This document shows positions 15,465-24,701 of a stretch of 64,000 nucleotides of DNA, piece after piece. The stretch comes from Oscillospiraceae bacterium (GTDB lineage Bacteria > Bacillota > Clostridia > Oscillospirales > Acutalibacteraceae), in NCBI GenBank assembly GCA_910574935.1, contig CAJTCU010000002.1:1-64000 (forward strand), written 5' to 3'. The translations under genes were made by a program, and so were the position numbers. Each line of letters opens with the position of its first letter. Position 1 is the first letter of the stretch. Under the pieces are notes generated by a model that worked only from the letters and a program-made list of their open reading frames with translations, searched no databases and was not told the DNA's origin.

Positions 15465-15823
15465 GTAATTTCTTGAGAGCATCATGCAGCGGAGCAAAGA
15501 ATTTCTTTCCTCTGCCAAACGCAATTTTCAGTTTATGTTTGTCGGCTGGCGAGCTGGCTGTCTACGCTTATCTCATGTATTGCGAGGACAGGAAGTCGCA
15601 TCAGTGCTGGCCAAGCTACAAAACTATTGGCAAGGCGGTGGGCATGAGCGAGAACACGGTGCGGAAATATGTGCGGGAGTTGGAGTACAAAACGCTTATC
15701 CTGACGGAGCCGACAAAGTATGAATCTGAGAATGGGCAGGTTCGTAATGGCAACTTGATTTTCACAATTCTCCCCATTTATGGAGCAGTCAAATACCACA
15801 ACGAGTTCCAGACAGCGAGGTAG
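15461..15823 (+). CDS. replication initiator-like HTH protein
   Basis: A 120-residue protein with a winged-helix fold of the RepA-N/DnaD-like type: L-S-A-G-E-L-A-V-Y-A-Y-L-M-Y-C, then C-W-P-S-Y-K-T-I-G-K-A-V-G-M-S-E-N-T-V-R-K-Y-V. Short proteins of this kind sit ahead of the mob genes in Clostridia mobilizable elements and are thought to act in replication or regulation. It overlaps the excisionase-like gene start-to-stop (ATGA). Confidence 0.7.
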   Translation: MSNFLRASCSGAKNFFPLPNAIFSLCLSAGELAVYAYLMYCEDRKSHQCWPSYKTIGKAVGMSENTVRKYVRELEYKTLILTEPTKYESENGQVRNGNLIFTILPIYGAVKYHNEFQTAR

Positions 15824-16145
15824 GCGCTTGTGGCCCCTGGGATGGCCGTGTCAGGCGGTTTGTGCCGGAGGTCGGGAAAGTTAGCGGCAACCGGCTCAAA
15901 ACAGCCTGTGAGGGCATTTGTGGCGGTTTGTGAGGGCGGTATCTGCGGGGGATGAAACCGTCCCGAATATGCAAAGGGTTGCAAGTTTATCCGGCAGGAC
16001 AAGGCGCAGAAAACGGTCAAAAAGACAAGCAGGTTAAAGCGCGGGGTCTACCGCACGGTTCACACCGCCCGGCAGAGCCGGTCGGTAGGGAAAAATCAGG
16101 GATTACCGGCCCCCGAAATCAGGGGTCGGTCAGAAAGGAGAGCTT
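15824..16145 (+). other. intergenic stretch before mob genes with hairpin (candidate oriT)
   Basis: 322 bases without a convincing gene, placed between the HTH and mobC genes. At 16105-16130 ACCGGCCCC pairs with GGGGTCGGT (one G-T wobble) around a short loop. An inverted repeat just upstream of mobC and the relaxase is where oriT usually lies. The nick site cannot be assigned by eye. Confidence 0.45.
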
Positions 16146-16553
16146 TTGAGCGAAAAAATGCAAAAATATGCTTACTGGATGACACCATCCATGGTAGCAG
16201 AAATTACGAAAATGATGCCAGAAGCTAACGCCACATCCAAAACGGACTTTGTTCGCAAGGCGGTTGAGTTCTATATTGGCTATCTCCGGCAGCAGAAAAA
16301 CATCAATTACTTGGCTCCGATGTTGGCAGGGGCAATCAAGAGCGAGGTTCGTTCCCTCGGCAGAGATGTTTGCGAAATGCTGTTCAAGCTGGCGGTGGAA
16401 ATTGGAATCAACAGCAATATCACGGCGGCGGTCAATGATATTTCTGATGAATCTCTGGACATGGTACGGCTCAATGTTGCCCAGGAAGTAGCGAGGGTGA
16501 ATGGCATTTTAACGTTCGAGGACGCTAACGAGTGGCAGAACGGAGGTGACTGA
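16146..16553 (+). CDS. MobC-like relaxosome accessory protein
   Basis: A 135-residue protein beginning with TTG at 16146, supported by GAAAGGAG seven bases upstream; an internal ATG follows four codons later. The opening (Y-W-M-T-P-S-M-V-A-E-I-T-K-M-M) and T-S-K-T-D-F-V-R-K-A-V-E-F-Y suggest a ribbon-helix-helix DNA-binding part, with a helical tail. It lies two bases before the relaxase gene and would bind oriT and load the relaxase. Confidence 0.7.
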   Translation: MSEKMQKYAYWMTPSMVAEITKMMPEANATSKTDFVRKAVEFYIGYLRQQKNINYLAPMLAGAIKSEVRSLGRDVCEMLFKLAVEIGINSNITAAVNDISDESLDMVRLNVAQEVARVNGILTFEDANEWQNGGD

Positions 16554-16555
16554 CG

Positions 16556-17908
16556 ATGGCGAAAATAATTATTACCAGCAGATATATGCGGAACTCGCCA
16601 AAGAGGTCGGCGACAAAGCTGGTGAAGTACATGGGTACTCGTGAAGGTGTGGAGAGGGTGGCCGAGGGCATCGACAACTCTCCGGCCACTGTCCGCCAGC
16701 AGAGGTTGGTGCAGGACATCATCAAGTTTGACTCGTCTGTCAAGGACTATGGCGAGTATCATGACTACGAAAGTTCTCCCACAAAAAGCAACGCCAGCGA
16801 GTTCATAGACGCTTTCATCGAGCGCAACGCTGACCGCATTGGGGAGTTGGATAAGCTGGTAAGCTACATGGCGGAGCGCCCGGGAGTGGAGAAACTGGGT
16901 CCGCATGGGCTGTTCAGCCAGGGCGATGACAAGATAGATTTGGATTCGGTTGCCGAGGAAGTAGGCCAGCACAAGGGGATCATATGGACGCACGTTATCA
17001 GTTTGCACCGCGAGGATGCGGAGCGATTGGGCTATAACAAGGCCAAGGCATGGCGAGAATTGGTGCGGCGAAACGTCACTGAGTTGGCCGAAGCTCAGAA
17101 AATCGACATCAGTAATCTGGAGTGGTACGGTGCATTTCACAGCACCGCACACCACCCTCATATGCACTTGCTGGTCTATTCCAAGGACGCAAAGCAGGGC
17201 TGGCTGACGAAAAAAGGGATCGATGAACTGCGAAGTGCGCTGGGTAACGACATCTTTCGGATGGAGCAGTACAAGCTGTTCACGATGGAAACAGATCTTC
17301 GTGACCGGCTGAAGAAGGAGAGCCGAGAAGAAATTGAAAAGCTGATTGCTAAAATCCGTGATTCTTATACCCCTACTTCCAAAATAGAAATGCTGTTTTT
17401 GAAACTGGTTTCACAGCTTAAGACCTGCAAAAGGCGCAAGCAGTATGGTTATCTGCCGAAAGATGTTAAGGATACCGTCAACAAAATTGTGGTGGAGCTG
17501 GCAAAAGACGAGAGCGTAGCAAGGCTGAACTCAGAGTGGAATAAGGTCAACCGAGAGAAATTATCACTCTATCATGAAAAGAAAAAGCCCGATATTCCTC
17601 TGGAAGATAACCCTGAGTTCCGCAGCATTAAGAACGTAATTGTTAGAAGTGCGGCGCTGGCTATGAGGATTATGGATGCTGAGCCTACGCAAAATTATGA
17701 TGTAGGGTCAGCGATGAAGTCGGTGGTCGGCGCGCTGTGCAAGATAATCTCCAAGAGTTATGATAAGAAAATTGCTCGGCTCAACACTCAGATAGACAGT
17801 AGGCTCAGAAGTAAAATTGAGCAGAAAAAGATTGCCCATGGGCTAAAAGTAGAACGTAGTGTTCAGCAGGATATGGAGGATGACGAGAGCTATGGAATGA
17901 GGATGTAG
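16556..17908 (+). CDS. MobP-type relaxase
   Basis: A 450-residue DNA-nicking enzyme. The N-terminal A-K-I-I-I-T-S-R-Y-M is followed by a Tyr-rich segment (D-Y-G-E-Y-H-D-Y) and, near residue 195, the metal-binding histidine triad A-F-H-S-T-A-H-H-P-H-M-H-L-L. Both fit MobP3-like relaxases of Firmicutes mobilizable elements. The C-terminal half is helical and basic. It would cut oriT and pilot the strand through a helper conjugation system, because no coupling protein or type IV secretion genes are present. Confidence 0.85.
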   Translation: MAKIIITSRYMRNSPKRSATKLVKYMGTREGVERVAEGIDNSPATVRQQRLVQDIIKFDSSVKDYGEYHDYESSPTKSNASEFIDAFIERNADRIGELDKLVSYMAERPGVEKLGPHGLFSQGDDKIDLDSVAEEVGQHKGIIWTHVISLHREDAERLGYNKAKAWRELVRRNVTELAEAQKIDISNLEWYGAFHSTAHHPHMHLLVYSKDAKQGWLTKKGIDELRSALGNDIFRMEQYKLFTMETDLRDRLKKESREEIEKLIAKIRDSYTPTSKIEMLFLKLVSQLKTCKRRKQYGYLPKDVKDTVNKIVVELAKDESVARLNSEWNKVNREKLSLYHEKKKPDIPLEDNPEFRSIKNVIVRSAALAMRIMDAEPTQNYDVGSAMKSVVGALCKIISKSYDKKIARLNTQIDSRLRSKIEQKKIAHGLKVERSVQQDMEDDESYGMRM

Positions 17909-17910
17909 GC

Positions 17911-17942
17911 TCTCAAAATTTGCGGCGCTAAACAAAGAAGAC
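17911..17942 (+). repeat. 32-bp direct repeat, right copy
   Basis: Starts two bases after the relaxase stop codon and matches 9997-10028 with two mismatches. It lies about 95 bases before the integrase gene. Confidence 0.7.
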
Positions 17943-18036
17943 GCTTTTGGGCGGAACTGCAAAAAGTAAGAAAAATGTCAGTGGACATAGGTAGGTACTA
18001 TGTGGTAGTGTTGGTAGTCAGAAAGGGGGCCAAGAT

Positions 18037-19188
18037 ATGGCAAAAAAGAGAGCAAACGGTGAGGGAAACATACGCAAGCGCAAGGATGGTCGCTGGGAAG
18101 GACGTTACACGGCAGGCTACGACCCCGCCACCGGTAAGCGCATCATCAAAAACGTGCTTGGAAAAACCCAGGCTGAGGTCAAGGAAAAGCTGGCCCGGGC
18201 GATAGACAGCACTAAAGATTTGGACGTGGCCCGCATGGATGACTACACGGTTGCGACGTGGCTTGCAGAGTGGTATGAAATCTACGCCCAGCCCAACATC
18301 CGCCTGGCCACGGCAGAGCGGTATAAAATGATGATGGACATCTACACGGTGCCTCGAATCGGCGGCATAAAACTTGCAAAGCTGACCGCCCATGACCTAC
18401 AAAAGCTCTACAAGGACTTGCAGGAGAACGGTCGGGTACGGCCCACCAAAAAGGGCGGCAATGGGTTGAGCAGCACCACAGTCCGCAGCCTGCACCTGAT
18501 GCTCCACAGCGCCTTTGACCGGGCAGTGAAGGAGCGCCTAATCGTGCGGAACCCCACCGAGGACTGCATCGCGCCGAAAGCCCGTAAGGTCGAGATGAAT
18601 ATTTTGCAACCGGAGGATATTAGCGCCTACCTCAAGGCGGCGGATGAATGCGGTCTCCTGCCGATGTTCTTCCTGGAACTGGTCAGCGGTTTGCGAAAGG
18701 GCGAACTGACTGCTCTCCTCTGGCCAGACCTGGATACAGAGAACAAGACTATCTCGGTGAGCAAGCAGTATGTGCGGAACCCCAACGGAGAGTTGGCGTT
18801 ATCAAGGCCCAAGACGGAAAATTCTGTGCGGCTGGTGTCCATACCACAGGGAGCGGTTGACCTACTGTGTGCGGAGCACAGTAAACATCCTACCAACCCT
18901 TATATGTTCCCCTCTCCGAAAACAGGAGAGATGTACCATCCAGACTCCATAGTAAACCTCCATAAGAAGATATTAAAAAGAGCAGGATTGGGTCATCTGA
19001 AATTTCACGAGTTGCGTCACACATTCGCCACGACAGCACTCCAAAATGGTGTAGATGTAAAGACTGTCAGCAGTATGCTTGGACACTACGATGCCGGGTT
19101 CACCCTTAGAACCTACACCCACGCCACCCGCCAAAAACAAGAACAGGCCGCAGAGAAGATGGGGAGCTTCATGCAGCAGGTCAGGTGA
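18037..19188 (+). CDS. tyrosine integrase of element 2
   Basis: A 383-residue recombinase that is intact. The N-terminus (G-E-G-N-I-R-K-R-K-D-G-R-W-E-G-R-Y) is the small arm-binding beta domain of Tn916-like integrases. A SAM-like core-binding domain follows. The catalytic residues are R in V-S-G-L-R-K-G-E-L-T-A-L-L-W (near 219), H-E-L-R-H-T-F-A-T-T (near 325), G-H and the nucleophile in L-R-T-Y-T-H-A. It ends 164 bases from the tRNA-Thr gene, the expected place for an integrase that uses that tRNA as its site. Confidence 0.93.
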   Translation: MAKKRANGEGNIRKRKDGRWEGRYTAGYDPATGKRIIKNVLGKTQAEVKEKLARAIDSTKDLDVARMDDYTVATWLAEWYEIYAQPNIRLATAERYKMMMDIYTVPRIGGIKLAKLTAHDLQKLYKDLQENGRVRPTKKGGNGLSSTTVRSLHLMLHSAFDRAVKERLIVRNPTEDCIAPKARKVEMNILQPEDISAYLKAADECGLLPMFFLELVSGLRKGELTALLWPDLDTENKTISVSKQYVRNPNGELALSRPKTENSVRLVSIPQGAVDLLCAEHSKHPTNPYMFPSPKTGEMYHPDSIVNLHKKILKRAGLGHLKFHELRHTFATTALQNGVDVKTVSSMLGHYDAGFTLRTYTHATRQKQEQAAEKMGSFMQQVR

Positions 19189-19262
19189 ATGTGGGTCAAA
19201 AAAGGGCAGAACGGCTGAAACTTCCTACCCAGAAGTCTCCAGCCGTTTCCGCTTATTTCGGC

Positions 19263-19284
19263 GTGTGGGTCACGGTGTGGGTCA
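19263..19284 (+). repeat. tandem decamers, candidate arm sites at right end of element 2
   Basis: GTGTGGGTCA at 19263 and 19275, period 12, 69 bases inside the att core. A third related decamer, ATGTGGGTCA, lies at 19190. Confidence 0.55.
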
Positions 19285-19316
19285 GACACGATTTTAGAGG
19301 CTTTTTCAGACAAAGC

Positions 19317-19351
19317 AAAACCCCCGCAGACCGCAGTCTTACGGGGGTTTT
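19317..19351. terminator. bidirectional terminator between integrase and tRNA-Thr
   Basis: AAAACCCCCG pairs with CGGGGGTTTT around an interior loop. T-tracts follow on both strands, so it can end the integrase transcript and the leftward tRNA transcript. Confidence 0.8.
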
Positions 19352-19352
19352 G

Positions 19353-19397
19353 TGGAGCTGCTATCCAGATTCGAACTGGAGACCTCATCCTTACCAA
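19353..19397 (-). repeat. att core within tRNA-Thr (right end of element 2)
   Basis: The 45 bases shared with 9769-9813. Here they are part of the complete tRNA gene, so integration restored the tRNA sequence. Confidence 0.85.
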
Positions 19398-19428
19398 GGA
19401 TGTGCTCTACCACCTGAGCCATAGCAGC
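19353..19428 (-). tRNA. tRNA-Thr (GGT)
   Basis: A 76-base cloverleaf including encoded CCA. The acceptor stem GCTGCTA pairs with TAGCAGC. The anticodon stem CATCC/GGATG encloses TTGGTAA with anticodon GGT. The T-loop sequence is GTTCGAATC. It is co-transcribed after tRNA-Asp and is the attachment site of the elements to its left. Confidence 0.95.
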
Positions 19429-19471
19429 ATGAAAGTTCGCCACAGACCTCAACGGCCTAGAACGAACTATT

Positions 19472-19548
19472 TGGCGACCCGGAACGGGCTCGAACCGTCG
19501 ACCTCTAGCGTGACAGGCTAGCGTTCTAACCAACTGAACTACCGGGCC
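19472..19548 (-). tRNA. tRNA-Asp (GTC)
   Basis: A 77-base cloverleaf with acceptor GGCCCGG/CCGGGTC, discriminator G and encoded CCA. The anticodon stem CTAGC/GCTAG encloses CTGTCAC, anticodon GTC. First gene of the two-tRNA transcript. Confidence 0.95.
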
Positions 19549-19583
19549 TTCCCGCGCCTAAATCACTTCAAGCGACGATCATA

Positions 19584-19612
19584 ATTATACGACATTTTCC
19601 CCTATTTGTCAA
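19584..19612 (-). promoter_or_regulatory. consensus promoter of the tRNA-Asp-tRNA-Thr operon
   Basis: TTGACA (19607-19612), 17-base spacer, TATAAT (19584-19589) on the minus strand: perfect in both boxes. The tRNA-Asp 5' end is 36 bases beyond the -10. Confidence 0.88.
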
Positions 19613-19982
19613 GGGGTTTTTCAAGAAATTTTCGAAAACCCAGCACAGGCGCTGGACCATTTATCGCGAGGTCTCCGCTGCCGACTCGGTCGGGGCAGAA
19701 CAATCGCCACTGGCAACCTTCCCCGGCAAAGCTACGCCCCCGCCAGTGCAAACCCTTCACCCAGCCAACACATTCTTCCGCCTGCTTCCGCCCAACGCCA
19801 ACGATGCACTTTTTAGCCGCGGAGTCATTTTCCCCCAGCTCACTCGCCAGTGTAAACCATTCGCTTAGCCAATACGGGCAGGGCAACGCCAGCATCACCC
19901 AGAGAGACGCGCTGGCTCGGCTAAACGCTGCCACCGGCAAGTGAGCCCAACCCCCCGCAACGAATCCTGCATAGCGCTAAAG
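19613..19982. other. intergenic stretch between ftsX and the tRNA promoter
   Basis: 370 GC-rich bases open in frames on both strands but without ribosome sites or recognisable protein sequence. I see no clear gene, repeat or terminator. Confidence 0.4.
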
Positions 19983-20894
19983 TTAAATAATGGCGTTTTC
20001 GCCCTCTTTTTTCAGGTACTTCTGAATCGAGATCACGCCCCCCATAATGCCGAACAAGGCCCCTGCCAGAATATATACCCCATACAGGGCAAGGGTATAG
20101 GGGTATATATCAATGATGTCCAAGAACGCGACAATACCATATACAGCCTCCACGGCCTTATCATATCCCAAATACAGCACTGTGGCCGAAATCGCCCCAG
20201 AAAACACACCGATCAGGACGCCCTCTACAATAAAGGGAATGCGCACAAAGCCGTTGGTGGCCCCGACAGATTTCATAATATTAATCTCCATCCGACGGGA
20301 AAATATCGTTACCTTTAAGGTGTTTGAAATGATAAACAGAGACACTACCCCCAGCACCACCAGAATGCCCAGGCTACAGTACCGTACCAGCCGGTCCAGG
20401 TTGCTAAGCATGCCAGCCACCTTCCGCAGGTCGTCGGTTTTGGCCACGCCCTCTACGTTGTGCAGGGCAGCAATGGTCTCGTCATAACGGCTAAGGTCCT
20501 GCATGGAAATTTTGTACACATCCGGCAGGGGGTTGTCCTGGCCCTGCAAGGCCTGAAACAGGTTGCCGTCTCCGCCCATGTCCGAAATGGTCTCCCGCAG
20601 GCCCTCTTCTTTGGGCACAAAGGTGCACTCTGTAATATTGTCCAGGCGGCGCAGCTCCTCCCCCACCTTCACAGCGGTCAGGGCAGGCAGGCTCTCGTCC
20701 AGGTACACGTTAATCACGTTGTTTCCCTCTATTGAGCGCATGGTGGAGGTAAGGTTTAGGGAGAGCAGACCCGCGATGCCGGTCATCAGCAGGCAAGAAA
20801 TTAGCACGCACACCGAGGCAAAGCTCATGGTGCGGTTCTTCCACAGGCCCTTCACGCCCTCTTTAAACAGGTATCCCATACTGTGCAGGCCCAT
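19983..20894 (-). CDS. ftsX: cell-division ABC transporter permease FtsX
   Basis: 303 residues. The N-terminal cytoplasmic stretch (G-Y-L-F-K-E-G-V-K-G-L-W-K-N-R-T-M-S) leads into TM1, then a large extracellular domain (about 50-165), then three C-terminal membrane segments, with L-K-V-T-I-F-S-R-R-M-E-I-N-I-M-K-S-V-G between TM2 and TM3. FtsX transmits FtsE ATPase cycles to peptidoglycan hydrolases at the septum. ATG 20894 is chosen because GGAGGG lies eight bases upstream; the FtsE stop is two bases before it, so the pair is translationally linked. Confidence 0.92.
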   Translation of the reverse strand: MGLHSMGYLFKEGVKGLWKNRTMSFASVCVLISCLLMTGIAGLLSLNLTSTMRSIEGNNVINVYLDESLPALTAVKVGEELRRLDNITECTFVPKEEGLRETISDMGGDGNLFQALQGQDNPLPDVYKISMQDLSRYDETIAALHNVEGVAKTDDLRKVAGMLSNLDRLVRYCSLGILVVLGVVSLFIISNTLKVTIFSRRMEINIMKSVGATNGFVRIPFIVEGVLIGVFSGAISATVLYLGYDKAVEAVYGIVAFLDIIDIYPYTLALYGVYILAGALFGIMGGVISIQKYLKKEGENAII

Positions 20895-20895
20895 C

Positions 20896-21924
20896 TCATT
20901 TTCCCTCCTTTTCATCCCGGCTGCGACCCTCTAAAAGCTCCTGGGGCAGGTCCTCCGCCGCGTCAATATCCATCAGCTCCTCTTCGTCCTCGTCGTAATA
21001 GGGCTCGGGGGTAAGGGCCTCCAGCAGGGTGGGCTCGTCGTCCTCTTGGTATTCTTGTCGATACGGGCCCTCTGGCCCAGGCTCCTGCTCCTGGGGAGGC
21101 GCTTCCTCAGGGAAAGCCTCTTGGAACTCCTCCAGCACCTCCTGCTCCTGGGGGGCCTCCTCGTAGCCGGGCTCTTGGCCATCGTATTCAGCATAATCGT
21201 CATCCGCTTCCGCTGCCTGGCGGGCGGCGTATTCTTCCGGCGGGGCGTAGCTATCGGCCATATCGTTGGTGTCCGCCACAATTTGACCGCTGTGGATTTG
21301 GATAATCCGCTTGTGAAAATGCTTTACCAACGAGTGCTCGTGGGTCACCATCAGCACCGTGGTGCCCCGGCGGTTGATTTCGTTAAGCAGGTCCACAATC
21401 TCAAAGGACAGGGCAGGGTCTATGTTCCCTGTGGGCTCGTCCGCAATGATCATCTCTGGGTTGTTTACCAGAGCCCGGGCCAGTCCCACCCGCTGGCGCT
21501 CGCCGCCAGAGAGCTCGGTGGGGTAGTGCTTCGCCTTGTGTTGCAGCCCCACCAGGCTTAGGATATAGGGCACCCGCTTTTTGATGGACCGGGGCGAAGC
21601 CCCCACCACACGCATAGCAAAGGCCACGTTGTCATATACCGTCATGTGGTCAATCAGGCGGAAGTCCTGGAACACCATGCCCATTTTCCGGCGCACATAG
21701 GGAATCTTACCCTTGCGGATGCGGGAAATATCCATACCGTCCAGGATAATCTGCCCAGAGCTGGGGCGCTCTTCGCAGGTAATGAGCTTTAAAAAGGTAC
21801 TTTTGCCCGCACCGGAGGACCCAACGATGAACACGAACTCGCCCTTCTCTACCTTTAGGTCAATGCTGTGAAGAGCCTCGGTCCCGTTGTTGTAAACTTT
21901 GGAAACATTCTGGAACTGTATCAA
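20896..21924 (-). CDS. ftsE: FtsE ATPase with long acidic C-terminal tail
   Basis: 342 residues against about 230 usual for FtsE. Residues 1-225 are a standard ABC ATPase: Walker A G-S-S-G-A-G-K-S-T, signature L-S-G-G-E-R-Q-R-V-G-L-A, Walker B M-I-I-A-D-E-P-T-G-N. The last 110 or so residues are Glu, Asp, Pro, Gln and Tyr rich and probably disordered. The TTG start at 21924 (then I-Q-F-Q-N-V-S-K-V-Y) is chosen because AGAGGTG precedes it and the upstream in-frame sequence is not FtsE-like. The tail may bind divisome partners (inference). Confidence 0.92.
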   Translation of the reverse strand: MIQFQNVSKVYNNGTEALHSIDLKVEKGEFVFIVGSSGAGKSTFLKLITCEERPSSGQIILDGMDISRIRKGKIPYVRRKMGMVFQDFRLIDHMTVYDNVAFAMRVVGASPRSIKKRVPYILSLVGLQHKAKHYPTELSGGERQRVGLARALVNNPEMIIADEPTGNIDPALSFEIVDLLNEINRRGTTVLMVTHEHSLVKHFHKRIIQIHSGQIVADTNDMADSYAPPEEYAARQAAEADDDYAEYDGQEPGYEEAPQEQEVLEEFQEAFPEEAPPQEQEPGPEGPYRQEYQEDDEPTLLEALTPEPYYDEDEEELMDIDAAEDLPQELLEGRSRDEKEGK

Positions 21925-21965
21925 AAAATCACCTCTTGTGGGCCATGGGACCCTATCCCACCCCC

Positions 21966-21995
21966 TGCTTAGGGGACTTTTTGAACCCCTAAGCA
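21966..21995. promoter_or_regulatory. 10-bp stem hairpin in the ftsE leader
   Basis: TGCTTAGGGG pairs perfectly with CCCCTAAGCA around a 10-base loop, 42 bases before the ftsE start. No T-tract follows on the minus strand, so it may be an mRNA stability or regulatory hairpin rather than a terminator. Confidence 0.45.
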
Positions 21996-22108
21996 CCTTC
22001 AAAAACTTTTCCTCCGATTTTTTTCGGAGTCCAACTACAAAGCCCCTGCCCTGAAACCGTCAGCGGAACAGGCGCTTTTAGAGCCCAGAGCTAGGCCGCC
22101 CCGGGTCC

Positions 22109-23191
22109 TTATTTCATGGCACTGTTGGTGAGGTAGCGCTTTACCATCAGAGCTACCTTAAACACAATGGCGTCCTCAAACTCTCGCAGGTCCAGGCCAG
22201 TGATCTTCTTGATCTTCTCCAGCCGGTAAACCAAGGTGTTCCGGTGCACAAACAGCTTGCGGGAGGTTTCGGATACATTTAGGCTATTCTCAAAAAACCT
22301 CTGGATGGTAAATAGGGTCTCATGATCCAGAGAATCAATGCTGCCCCGCTTGAACACCTCTTTTAGGAACATCTCACACAGGGTGGTGGGCAACTGGTAG
22401 ATCAGCCGGGCAATGCCCAGGTTGTTGTAGCTGACAATGTCCGTGGCCGTGTCAAACACCTTGCCCACTTCCAGGGCCGTTTGGGCCTCTTTAAAAGACC
22501 GGGCCAGGTCCTTAATGTTGTACACCACAGTGCCAATGCCCACCGAGCAGTGGGCGTAGAACTCGCCGGTAAGGGTATCTACAATGGACCGGGCCAGCTT
22601 GTCAATATCCCGCTCCTCAATATTCCCTCGAATCTCCTTGACCAGGGCAATATCGCTCTCGTTGATATTGATGACAAAATCCTTGTTTTTGTCCGGGAAT
22701 AGGTTTTGCAGCACCTCAAAGGCAGAGACATCGTTTTTATCGCTGACCTTAATGAGCATGCAAACCCGGCTAACGTCCGCGTCAAAATGGAGCTCGTGGC
22801 TCTTTAAATAAATATCTCCAGGCAGAATATTATCCAGAATTACATTTTTAATAAAGTTTCCCCGGTCATATTTTTCGTCGTAGTACTGTTTAATATTACT
22901 AAGAGCCACTGCTAAAATGCGCACATAGCGGCGGGCGTCGGGGTCTCCGCCCGAGACAAAGGCCGCATAGCCTGGCCGCAGGCGGCTGCCGAAAGCCTTG
23001 AAGGTATAGTTATTCACCACACAAATTTCGTCTGTGGTCATAGCCTCCATAGCGGCCTCGTCATAAACGTCCCCCACAGTGGACAGATCACTGGAGGCAA
23101 TGATGATTGAGGACTCGTCTATTACGCCAATAGTGCGGTCGATGGCGTCGCTCATCTGATGAATGACGCCCTGAAACAGTCTGTTAGACAT
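22109..23191 (-). CDS. PucR/CdaR-type transcriptional regulator
   Basis: 360 residues. The C-terminal 60 residues are the HTH_30 domain of PucR/sugar-diacid regulators (L-N-V-S-E-T-S-R-K-L-F-V-H-R-N-T-L-V-Y-R-L-E-K-I). Before it is a GGDEF-like CdaR domain (C-S-V-G-I-G-T-V-V-Y-N-I-K-D-L near residue 215). The N-terminus holds a sensory part with I-D-R-T-I-G-V-I-D-E-S. It starts behind AAAGGGGGAAG. The ligand and targets are not evident; it lies alone between ftsE and the ATPase gene. Confidence 0.85.
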   Translation of the reverse strand: MSNRLFQGVIHQMSDAIDRTIGVIDESSIIIASSDLSTVGDVYDEAAMEAMTTDEICVVNNYTFKAFGSRLRPGYAAFVSGGDPDARRYVRILAVALSNIKQYYDEKYDRGNFIKNVILDNILPGDIYLKSHELHFDADVSRVCMLIKVSDKNDVSAFEVLQNLFPDKNKDFVININESDIALVKEIRGNIEERDIDKLARSIVDTLTGEFYAHCSVGIGTVVYNIKDLARSFKEAQTALEVGKVFDTATDIVSYNNLGIARLIYQLPTTLCEMFLKEVFKRGSIDSLDHETLFTIQRFFENSLNVSETSRKLFVHRNTLVYRLEKIKKITGLDLREFEDAIVFKVALMVKRYLTNSAMK

Positions 23192-23588
23192 ACTCTTCCC
23201 CCTTTAAGTTTATGGGTGCTCATCCTATTTTACATAATTCTAAGCAATATTTCAACCTTTTTGACGGATTTTTTTCAAAAAAACCTGAATTCATCCGCGG
23301 CCCTATCAAGGCCTTATGGGAGGAATTAATGCGCTTTTAGACATATCCAGGCAGATTTTCCCTCCCCATAGCGCTTTTCTCGGATGCGCCCCCTAGCAGG
23401 GCCTCTTCGGCCGGGGGCAAATGCACCCCTATATACCAGGCCAAAAGCCCAGGCTTTTCCCACCCCACGGAGTCAGGAGACGGGCCTAAAACTTCGCCCA
23501 TCATCCTTTAAAGGCCAAACTAAAAAAACCGGGGACTCCCAGCCGCTAATATGCAGCTGACAGCCCCCAAAATATGGCAAGTTAGTTT
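23192..23588. other. intergenic stretch
   Basis: About 400 bases between the ATPase gene end and the pucR-type gene start, both on the minus strand. I see no gene; only a poor-quality stem (CAGCCGC...GCAGCTG) near 23540 that might serve as the regulator's promoter-side boundary. Confidence 0.35.

Positions 23589-24701
<1,113 letters not shown>

Noticed and set aside
19602-19944. 112-aa ORFs on both strands beside the tRNA genes
   Set aside because: Mirror-image open frames in GC-rich DNA; the minus-strand one runs into the tRNA promoter; no convincing start.
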